Origin: Pneumocystis sp. 'macacae'
Taxonomy: Eukaryota; Ascomycota; Pneumocystomycetes; Pneumocystales; Pneumocystaceae
Direction of reading: 5' to 3'
NCBI GenBank assembly: GCA_018127085.1
Contig: CM030720.1
Span: forward strand, 372,001-436,000
DNA length: 64,000 nt
Shown: positions 23,684 to 32,728 of the stretch, piece after piece
Layout of the letters: the number at the start of each line of letters is the position of its first letter
How positions within the stretch are numbered: the first letter of the stretch is position 1
Translations under genes and position numbers: made by a program
Notes under the pieces: model-generated
What the model saw: the letters and a program-made list of their open reading frames with translations, nothing else
What the model was told of the DNA's origin: nothing
The model's database searches: none

Positions 23684-24803
23684 TTAACTCAATTTATAAC
23701 CTTTCCCTTTAAAAGCAGATTTTTTAGGCGGATCTTTTTGAATAGTTTGCCTATTATTAAATAAAATACCAAAAGGTCTTCTTATAATCCGTTGATTATT
23801 TGACGGAAAAAAGCTTGCAAACCATCTTGGGACAGCTAGACGGGGACCTCCACAAGAAGGCAGCGTGCTAGTTAGGAATTCATAAAGATGTGCGCTTAAC
23901 AGTCCACAACCGTCTCGTAAAACAACAGGAAATCCGTCGATAAAAAATGAAAGTAAAAGCATACAAAACGGCAAATACCGTGCCTACTGGATTAGAAACG
24001 ATATCATTAGCATGAAAATAGATACCTTTATTCGAAAAAACCAGAAACTAGTAATTGTATTTAAATTTCTCTGACTCCAAAAATAACAGATTGACAAATT
24101 TAGTGCAGGAAAATATACAACAGAAGAAATAAAATAACTAAGGAACTAAAAATTATCAGAAATTAAAGAATATTTTTCTAAATAAAAATGTCGGTTGCAA
24201 ACAACCAGCTTATAACATAAAAGTAGATATAAGCCATCTCAAACATCCGTATGTATACTTTTATCATCTTTTTAGTTAAAAAGAAGATGAAAAGTTCATT
24301 TTAATATGCTCCTCTCACCAGAACCCAGTATTTCATGAAATACATTGAAAGTGGGGCAGAAATCAGGAGCGAATTTTAGTAAAAATTTTACTTACCAAAA
24401 TTACTATTGCATTAAATACTAAAAAAAATGAATAGTCCGCAGTATTTTGGGTAAAATAAGCTGTTTCGACCTCATTACTAAACCGATAAACTATAAATAA
24501 TCTTAATGAAAATTAAAAAAAAAAGATTGGATACGTGAAAAAAGTGATATAAGTAAGTTCAACCCACCACCTGCATAAAAAAATGCAGTAAAAGGCCTCC
24601 AAATCTGTCCTCTAAAGGTATATATCCATATATTAACTAACTGAGCAGCCCTAGCAATACCTAAAAGAGGTGCAATAGAAACAAATAACGAGCCAGACAA
24701 AAGAAATAAAGTAACAGGGGGGATAGAATATATTATTCTATGACGCCGTTATTATCAGTTTTGACATGTTTTACGGGATATACCTTGCTATTTCATTATC
24801 CAT
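23684..24803 (-). CDS. Derlin (Der1/Dfm1 family) ERAD membrane protein, snoRNA host candidate
   Basis: Derlins are rhomboid-like ER proteins that pass misfolded proteins to the retrotranslocation machinery. The ATG at 24803 gives MDNEIARIIYSIPPVTLFLL, the usual derlin opening. RGQIWRPFTAFFYAGGG follows, then YRFSNEVE, CYFWSQRN, IKARYLPF, and the C-terminal loop GLLSAHLYEFL with PRWFASFFP. The Lys-rich tail ends GKGYKLS before the stop at 23684. All introns are small except 24146-24395, which is 250 nt. It joins FNAIVIL to FLSYFISSV in phase 0 and appears to host an H/ACA RNA. Whether the protein matches Der1 or Dfm1 is not clear; I see no SHP box. Confidence 0.88.
24146..24395 (-). other. oversized 250-nt intron of the derlin gene
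   Basis: The donor GTAAGT is at 24395 and the acceptor TTTTTAG ends at 24146, with CTGATAAT as likely branch site. Neighbouring introns are mostly 39-50 nt. The central part is much richer in G+C and inverted repeats than the ends, as expected when an intron carries a processed RNA. Confidence 0.8.
24186..24372 (-). ncRNA. candidate box H/ACA snoRNA inside a derlin intron
   Basis: Read on the minus strand. The 5' hairpin has lower stem GCTCCT (24370-24365) with AGGAGC (24313-24308). An open pocket follows, then upper pairing CCCA/TGGG capped by a perfect GTATTT-CATG-AAATAC stem-loop (24343-24328). The H box ATATTA (24307-24302, consensus ANANNA) follows at once. The 3' hairpin has lower stem CGGATGT/GCAACCG with one A-A mismatch, a pocket, and upper stem GCTTATA/TATAAGC. 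It is followed by ACA (24191-24189) and three bases. The distance from upper stem to box is 16 nt in both hairpins. A third stem (about 24256-24294) sits between the H box and the 3' hairpin. Predicted guide strands are GATTTCTGC with TTCTGGTGAG (5') and TTGAGATG with TGGTTGTTT (3'). I did not match it to a known snoRNA or target. Confidence 0.65.
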
Positions 24804-25290
24804 AGCCACATTTAAATTTTTTTAATCCGGTATCGACGATTAAACGGATATTTATATATAAAAAAAAAAGTATGTTGAATAATATAAAGAAAAAATGTTC
24901 CAGATAGCCGTTAATATACTTTCAAAAACAAAAAAAAAAAACATTTTTTCTAAATAATATAGCCTATACAAAGAAAATTCTTTGTAAAAATTATGATTTA
25001 AAACATAAAAAAATTATAAAAACCATTTAATAAAATATAAATAAGAAAAAATGCCCAAATAAAATATGCAACAGGCTCTATATTCTAAAACTGCGTTTTT
25101 TAAAGACTGCATACTATTAAGTATTAATAAGTGAATTTCAAAAAAAAAGATAAAAATAAAAACCATGATTTTATATAAATGCTCACAATGAAATAGATGC
25201 ATCCTTTTTTACTATTTAGTGAACTCTTAATATTTTTAAATATTTAATAAATTCTATACATGTATATTTCTAAAAAATAGAATCATAGAT
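24804..25290. other. Intergenic region between KIN17 and the derlin gene
   Basis: About 490 AT-rich nt upstream of the derlin start and downstream of the KIN17 stop. A short open stretch at 25014-25202 is hydrophobic low-complexity and has no hallmarks of a gene. No RNA structure stands out. Confidence 0.5.
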
Positions 25291-26327
25291 TTAGTTAATA
25301 TTAACGCGATGTCGTTTTGAATCGATTTGGCGTTGTTTCCATTCTTCTTTTCTTTTGCGTTCTATAGTTTCCTCAAGAATAATTTTTTCTGCTGTTGTCA
25401 ACGATCTTTTTTCTTTATTTTGTATTCGTTTCAAAGGATTAGATTTAGCCATAGTTTTAAATATATTTTCTTGCTTCTTAACAAACGATATCTTATTAGT
25501 GTAAGAGTTTCCTTGATTCACTGAATTGGATGGCTCATTCTTTTGTTCAACAGGCGGTTTTGATAATGAAATTGAAATTTTATTTTCATCTCTTTTTAAC
25601 TCTTTTACCACATCTTCATGATTTTCCTCTTTATTTTCTCTTATCTTTTTAGCTCTCTCAACTTGCTCATTAATCATTCTAAGCTCTCTTTCTTCATCTC
25701 CTTTATCCTGACGGTCTCTTTTGATAATTGACTGTTGACGTCGTAATGCTTCTGGTGAATTATCAATCCATGAAATATATAATCCTTTTTCTGTTTCATC
25801 TACTCTACATATTCCTTCATATCCTAAATATTTTACAAATTCTGTCAATGTGACCCATCTAGTAGCATTCATTCTTACTATATATATTTTTTATTAATTT
25901 TAAAATCTTAATCTTTTTTACATACAATGCCCTTTGTCTGCAATATATTCTTGATAAAAGTGATTTGCATGAACACGTTTTTCACCATGAGATGTTCTTA
26001 ATAGCTGAATAAAATTGTTTTTAAATTCTACAGAATAATTGTGGATATGTCGGTTTGGATTTTCTCCAATCAATAACATTTGTCTTACATGTGCTAATAC
26101 CTATAAGAAAAATATAAAAATATCTTAATCCCACCTTCTGACTGTGTATGACATTTAAACCCTTGAAAACTTAGAAAATTTTGGATATAAAAATATATTC
26201 TCTAACCATTTTCATCTCGCATTTGTTTTTCACAAGCTTGACAGTACCACCGAAGACGTTGAAGACCTTTAGATTTCATTCTATTTGCAAGCCATTTAGG
26301 CGTCCCTTTCTCTGCTTTTCCCCCCAT
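25291..26327 (-). CDS. KIN17: KIN17-type zinc-finger DNA/RNA-binding protein
   Basis: KIN17 (yeast Rts2) is a nuclear C2H2 zinc-finger protein linked to replication, repair and splicing. The ATG at 26327 gives MGGKAEKGTPKWLANRMKSK. The zinc finger follows (CQACEKQMRDENGFKCHTQS, then AHVRQM); it is rebuilt over two introns. The winged-helix segment contains MNATRWVTLTEFVKYLGYEG and GLYISWIDNSPEAL. After that comes a long charged coiled-coil tail ending KRHRVNIN with stop at 25291. There is no C-terminal KOW domain, so this is the short fungal form. It lies 56 nt from the PBN1 stop on the same strand. Confidence 0.92.
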
Positions 26328-26382
26328 TTTTTTTTTCTAAATTTTATGTCGATGATTAAAATAGATAAAAATAATTAAACAT

Positions 26383-28019
26383 TTAACTTCTTTTATATTT
26401 AAATTTTCGAGTATTTATAATTAAAAAAATAAGTTTAAATAGAATATAAATAAAAGAAATTAATATAAATAAAGATGTTAAAAACTGAACAAAGAAAATA
26501 TAATCTGAATTGACAACAGGTATATAAATAGTCATAAAAGAATCATTGTGGTTTAAATTGTGTAAAAAATGAAATGTATTATTTTGTGGAAAATATTGGT
26601 GAAATAATTCCCAACTGGATGTAAAAGGGGTTTGCACAGTAGTTATAATGTCTTAATATGAAAATAAGTTTTTTAATCAAAAAGACAATTAAATCATACC
26701 TTGTATTGGTTTGCAGGAAAAAAAAGTGATAGGAAAAGGTAAATTAGATGTATAAAACATGTCTTTTTTAGGTGGAAAATAACGAAGATGAATGGGTAAA
26801 TCGACAAAAAATGATGTATTTAGGTGATCTAAAACAGTTTCAATCAAAATTATACTTCCCCATTTCTGCAACTTCCATACAGGTGCTTCTAAATTTGTTT
26901 CCCCCCATATAAAATGAATTTTTTTAAGATTACCTATATTAAACTGAATTAAATCTTCCAATTGATATTTATCAACAAAAACAGATTTAGGAAGATAATA
27001 AAGTATATAAAGAGAACAGTCATCTTTCGGTGACTTGTAAATAACTATTTTTGATCGAATTTTTGTATGAAATCCCATTGGAGAAAGTATTTCTGAATAA
27101 ACAGTGGAATTTTCAAGAAAATCATTAGAAAGAAAAGTCATAAATGGTTCTATTATTTCATTAGTCTAAAAAACAAATGAAATATATACCAAAAACATCA
27201 AAATTATCAATGGAATTTTTTTTCCAAATATATTTAGTTTTTTCATCTGTGTTAGAGACAGGTTCAAGAAATCCAATTTCAACATGAATAGAGTCATTTT
27301 GTGAAAAATTTGAATGCATATCCCATTGAAAGCTTTTAAAAGACATTTTCCACACATATTTTATAGTTAAAATTTTAGATGATGGATGTATAAATAATTC
27401 TATTTGAACAATATTTTCTTTATCTTTTATCTGACTACATAAATATGTATTCAATATACAACTTAAATCGAATAAAAAAGAATTAGATGAGATAGTATGA
27501 TCGTAATATAATTTTCCAACTCTTGTATCAATAAAAGAGTCCTAAAAATAAAAATAAATAGTAAAATATGTGATAAACTTACATATACTGGAATATCTTT
27601 TTTCCATATATCTTTAAAAAAAAACAAATTATAAAAAGAACTAAATAGAATAAGAACATTTAATGATTTTTAATAAGGAAAAAAAACGTATTTAAATTAT
27701 TTAATGGATGTATTATCATATAGAATCCTTTCGATGGAATTGTAGCAAATGGAGGAAGAAGACATCCGTTTTTTGCACACCAATGAATTGTAATATAATT
27801 AAAGGATGCAAGTTTTTCTGCGTACTAAAAACATAAGAATTTTTTTAAATATTAAAAAAATTTAATTAAACAAACATCAAAAGGGAACTGTAAAACAGTT
27901 TTTAGTTCTTTTAATATTATTCCATGGTTTACGGAATCCTTCTTTCTTACATAAGAGTAAGATTCGTTTAATATTTCATATTTATTTTTTAAAACATAAG
28001 TAATCCTTAAATAATTCAT
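26383..28019 (-). CDS. PBN1: PIG-X/Pbn1, cofactor of GPI mannosyltransferase I
   Basis: Pbn1 is a lumenal ER glycoprotein that partners Gpi14 to add the first mannose to GPI precursors. The ATG at 28019 gives MNYLRITYVLKNKYEI. The diagnostic PIG-X/Pbn1 block in the C-terminal third is FFVDLPIHLRYFPPKKDM, soon followed by PFPITFFSCKP. A single hydrophobic segment precedes the short basic C-terminus (NTRKFKYKRS). Sequence outside the block is weakly conserved, as is normal for Pbn1. Introns include one near 27845-27890 and others at about 27545-27580 and 26645-26690. The PIG-X motif makes the family call good; the N-terminal exon boundaries are less sure. Confidence 0.8.
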
Positions 28020-29591
28020 TTAAATATCGTTTTTTATTAATGCTAGATATTAGTAAAACTAAAAATGTTAGACAGTATATGTTAATAAATTGTATCGGTA
28101 TTAGTTCTAAATAAAAATACTTTTAAAAAGTTTTGGATACAATTTTTAATAAAAAAATATTTTTTATTTGTATAAATTATATTTTATAATCAATTATAAA
28201 AATATATATTAATAAATAATAAATTAAAAATTTTATGTAAATTTTTAATATCTTTAAATTTATAATTTCTATTTTTATTATTTTATTTTTATAGTATAAA
28301 TATAAAATAGTTTTTATTAAGGTTTTAATACTTTCAATAACTATAAAATAATAATACAAATGTATACTCCTAAATTGCAAACTTTCTAGTCGTTTGAAAT
28401 ATTTTTAAACTATTTATATAAAATATTTGAGTTTTTAAAAAATGAAAAATCTATTCTATTGACAAAATATGAATAAATATTAATATTAAAAATATTTCAA
28501 ATTTCAATAACATAAAAAAACAATCTTCAATTCCATCAAATGTTTTTAAATTATTTTTTAACTGCAGATCTTTGATAATTTTAGAAATAATATTAATAAA
28601 AAGAGAAAATTATAAACTCTATAATATAAAAATCATTCAAAAATATATATGAACATGAATTTTATTTATTTTTGTATCAAAATAATATAATATACTTTTA
28701 TTTTAACAATAATAGTATTTTTAAAGTCTTTTTTCACTTTAATGCTGAATATTTCCTAAATTAAATGTCTATAATAAATAAAGCCAAGTTTATAAAATCA
28801 TAATAACTCTTTTATAAAAATAAGGTTAAAATATATGCATTTTGACTTATATTGAATAATTTTATTCATTCATTATATATTAGACTTCAGACAGCACATC
28901 CCAAAAAAATAAATAATATTTAATTCTAAATGTAAATATCAGAAAAATTATTTTTCATATAAAAACTATCATTTAAAACTACTAAAATCTCACTTGTTTT
29001 TTCTATTAGAAGAATTTTTTTTTGAAAACTTATTAAAATCTTACATCCGTAAATACTTCTAAAACAAAATATTATTAAAAATAATATATCAAAAAAATAT
29101 GTTTTAAATAAAAAAAACAAACATATAACTGTTATTTTAATAATTTTAAATATTTTTCAAAATTTTTTTTCTATTAAAAATATTTTAAAAATAATCTACA
29201 TTATTGACAAACAATAATTTAATATATCAAAAATAAAAAAAATAATTATTAATATTATAAATGAGAAACAACTATATTTCTGATTCTAAAATACTATATA
29301 TTTTTTATTGACTTTTTATAATTTTAAAGATCATTTTTTTAAGATTAAAATAACGGCAGACTTCAGCTGCTTTTCGAGATGATAATCAATGTTTTAAATA
29401 TGAATTTTGATATTATTTTTAGGAATTGAAGACTCAACAATTGATAAATAATTATATAGGAAGTATTTTTAATTTTAAAACGTATTTCCCTTAAAAAAAG
29501 CATTAAAAAAGACAAAATACTCAAATTTTTAAAGATATTTTCATAAAACTTTAATATTAAAAGTACTTCAAATTAGCTATTTTTTCTGGAC
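28020..29591. promoter_or_regulatory. 1.57-kb divergent, extremely AT-rich intergenic region
   Basis: Between the divergent starts of PBN1 and the ceramide synthase gene. This is the longest gene-free stretch of the window and close to 90% A+T. Short open stretches on the minus strand at 28177-28380 and 28926-29120 are low-complexity Ile/Leu/Tyr/Lys runs and I do not treat them as genes. No GC island or strong hairpin. Confidence 0.5.
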
Positions 29592-30834
29592 ATGTTAAAA
29601 CATTCCAATAAAAGTATTTACAGAAAAATTCATAAGAAAGAAGTATTTTCTAATCAGAGTTTTCGGAATTTTATTTTAAAAAATCTTCAATATCTTTCTA
29701 CTTATCAACAGGGTCTTCTTCTATCTTTTTTTAAGATATTTACTAATTTAGTAAGAAATAGCATTAACAATAATACTAATATTTCTTTTTATTCATGTAT
29801 TTATTCCATACCAGAATATTACACAGAAATTTTTTTATTTATCTTACTGTGACGCCACACATCTTTGTACTAAAGGTAAAGACGATTGGTACTTTGTTGT
29901 ATTCTGGGTAATTTTGTTTGCGTTTATTCGTGAAAGCACCATCCGTTATATTTTTATTCCTTTTGCCCGAAATAATGGTATTATAATTAAAAACCTTAAT
30001 AAGTTTTCAGAACAAGCTTGGTGTTTTCTATATTATCTTGTTTTTTGGAGCTTTGAAACAGCAAGTGAACCTTTAGTAGCATACATCTCATTAAAATATT
30101 TAGTATATTGTGTATAATAGCCCATATTGGTTCAACTATAAACAACTATGGATCGGATATCCGCATATTGAACTTAAAAAATATTTTAAATGGTATTATC
30201 TTGTTCAATTCTCGTTTTGGATTCATCAGCTTTTTGTTTTAAATATTGAAACTCGACGGAAAGATTATTACGGAATGCTTTTTCATCATATCATTACATG
30301 TATCCTTATATTCATGAGTTATGTCTATCATTTTACCCAAGTTGGAAATGTAGTCATGTGTATTATGGACATGTCAGATATTTTTTTAACAGTTTTGTCC
30401 TACTTTAACACTTTTAAATACTAATTTCATAGTTAGCAAAAATGTTAAAATATTTAAAAATGCGGAAAACTTGCAATTTTTCATTTTTTCTATTTCTTAT
30501 TTCATGGATTATTACAAGACATTTTTTCTTTCTATTTATATTATATTCAACATATAAAGATGCTGGTGTTATTATTTCACACAAATGGGACCCTATAAAC
30601 AATATATTTTTCACTAAAAAAATTCACATGTCATTTTTAGCATTACTTTCTGCATTACAGTTTATTTTATGCTTTTGGTTATGCCTTATTATTAAAGTTA
30701 CATGGAAAGTTATTACAGGACACGATGCAGAAGATAATCGTTCAGAATCAGAAAACGATTCAACATGCGATGATGCATCAGTATCGCAAATGCATTTGAA
30801 TAATATGGAACTGGTTTCAAATACCACAAAGTAA
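29592..30834 (+). CDS. LAC1: Ceramide synthase (Lag1/Lac1, TLC domain)
   Basis: This ER multi-pass enzyme acylates sphingoid bases to ceramides. The ATG at 29592 begins a basic N-terminus. Introns are 29751-29814, 30061-30103 (a GC-AG intron) and 30392-30432, all phase 0. Joined exons read NITQKFFYLSYCDATHLC, then FWSFET to YIVYNSPYWFN. The catalytic Lag1 motif region has RRKDYYGMLFHHIITCILIF and VMCIMDMSDIFL, with the double His and the Asp pair present. A Ser/Glu/Asp-rich cytosolic tail follows the last membrane helix (DNRSESENDSTC). The stop TAA is at 30832-30834. Fungal genomes often carry two paralogues; which this is cannot be told here. Confidence 0.93.
30061..30103 (+). other. GC-AG intron in the ceramide synthase gene
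   Basis: Donor GCAAGT at 30061 and acceptor TTTAG ending at 30103 give a 43-nt intron, the local standard length. Only this choice gives the conserved Lag1 stretch ET-YIVYNSPYWFN in frame. The nearest GT donors give either a broken frame or a 28-nt intron. Confidence 0.75.
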
Positions 30835-31163
30835 GATATTTTAAGCTGAAATATTTGAAAATAAACTATTTTTAGGGATTATATTAAAGATAAACTTACA
30901 TAAATTTACTAACATTAATAATTATTAACTACTGGATACAAACTAATTCAAATTTTATAATTATCGTTGACTTTATAAAAAAATTATATTGAGAAAACCA
31001 TTTAAATAAAATGTTTTACATACATCAAAAGTAAATTCTTTATGAAATTATATACAAAAGAAATATCTTTATAATAATGAGAACTATTATTTTTATTGTT
31101 TCTGTCTCCTGAATGTTTCTAATTACCCAATTAATATATAAGATTTTTTTAAACCATATAATA
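30835..31163. other. Convergent intergenic region
   Basis: 329 AT-rich nt between the ceramide synthase and SHO1 stops. Nothing recognisable; likely 3' UTRs and poly(A) signals. Confidence 0.5.
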
Positions 31164-32218
31164 TCAATCATTTGTTATAAGTTGTAAATAGTTACTAGGA
31201 ACAATCCCTATAGTTCCATCTTCTTTCCGAGCTTGCCACCCTAAATGTCATCTGCAAAATATACTAGTGAAAAAAAAGTACATACACTTCCCGCTAATAT
31301 CACCTATTTCTAAAATCTCATCTTTAATAAATGATACTTCTCGAGGATCATCAGGACTTGCATTATCTAAAAATAAATCACTAAAAGAATAATTTTCTTA
31401 AACACAAACACACATGAATAAATAGCTTTTGCTCTATGTGGATACATAGTAGAAACCATAATATTACTTTCTGTATTATTCAAAGAATTTAAAGGTTGAA
31501 GATTATGAGAAAGATATGTTGATACTTGATTATCATTGGAACAAGATCCACTAAAATCTCCGTTACTTGTTATAACATTCTTAGTTAAAGGCGGTCTAGA
31601 AACAAACAGATTTTGAGTATTTTTACAGGATTCAGATAATATATATGAGTTTGTCCATGAATGAAAGATGGAGTCATTCGCTGTTCCAAAATACAATATC
31701 CATATAGTCTTATAATTAAAAAGTAAAAAGAAATATGCTAAATATTCCATAACTTACATTAATAATAAAAAGAAAAATATATCCAGAAACAACAATAGGC
31801 TGAGATGGCTCTAAACCATATAATAGAGAATTACATATCATCAACTCACAAGGAATTGCAATTGCTAAATGTCCAACTAACTATTTTATTCAGACAGTAT
31901 ATTTCATATGAAAAAGTCATACAGCAATTCGATATGTATCTCCAGAGTTTGATAGAATTATTACAATAACACAGAAAATAACAAAAAATTGATATACAAT
32001 AACCCACCATGAATAGTAGGGAAAATACGTAGCTTTAGTACTTGCTATGACCGAAGAAATAACTACAGTAATCCATCCTACCTAAAACAATATTAAAGAA
32101 TAAAATCTAGAAAAAAACCTACAAAAGCAAGAATAACAGTACTCAATATAAACAAATCATCTGTCAAATAACTAATATCAAGTTGTGCTTTTATCTGAGC
32201 GAGTTTTTTTATATGCAT
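31164..32218 (-). CDS. SHO1: Sho1-type osmosensor (4 TM + SH3)
   Basis: Sho1 is a plasma-membrane scaffold of the HOG/filamentation MAPK pathways. The ATG at 32218 gives MHIKKLAQIKAQLDISYLTD. Four hydrophobic segments follow with short loops (e.g. FVGWITVVISSVIAST and PYYSWWVIVYQFFVIF). A Ser/Asn-rich linker then leads to a C-terminal SH3 domain with AKAIYSCV, SPDDPREVSFIKDEILEIGD and IGIVPSNYLQLI. The order and spacing match the family exactly. In yeasts the SH3 domain recruits the MAPKK Pbs2. One SH3 position that is normally W-W reads C-W in GKCWQARKEDG, so the first Trp is replaced by Cys. Stop TGA at 31164-31166; several small introns. Confidence 0.9.
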
Positions 32219-32728
32219 TTTCTAAATGATTTTAGAAAACGTGAAAAACATATGTTAAAATATGATAACGACAAAAGTCAATATCCTACAAAAATAATGA
32301 ATATACGAACTAGATACATAAAATGCTAACGTATTAAATCTGTATTTCTTTGTAAATATTAAATTTAAGCAAAAAGTAAAGTTTTCTAATTTTAAATAAA
32401 TTATTTTAAACTCATAAACAAGATACTAATACATACCGAAATAAAAATATTTGTAATCAAAACTAATTCCTACGAAACAAAATAATATCAATTATTTTCT
32501 ATTTTTCTTTTTAAATATTGTCCAATAGTAAAGGCTAGAAAATTTTATTTCACACTAATAAATCTAAAATGGGAAAAAAATAAATATAAAAATTATGTAA
32601 AAGCAAGGTGATTAACCAATATATTTGGTCTAGTTATAACAGAATATCTAATATTAATAAGTAGAGTAAAGAAAATGAATATTTATAAGTGTTGTATATA
32701 TTAAAAATAACCTAAGAAAAAAAAAGAA
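32219..32728. other. Intergenic region, SHO1 promoter
   Basis: About 510 AT-rich nt between the SHO1 start and the RED1 stop (both minus strand). No open frame, repeat or structured RNA seen. Confidence 0.5.

Noticed and set aside
24301..24360. Peptide-like reading LLISAPLSMYFMKYW within the derlin intron
   Set aside because: It resembles a derlin helix, but no AG acceptor opens it. The real helix (CYFWSQRN) lies after the acceptor at 24146, and this stretch is the snoRNA-like 5' hairpin.
28177..29120. Two short minus-strand open stretches in the PBN1-LAC1 spacer
   Set aside because: Ile/Tyr/Lys low-complexity translations of 90% AT DNA, with no splice partners.
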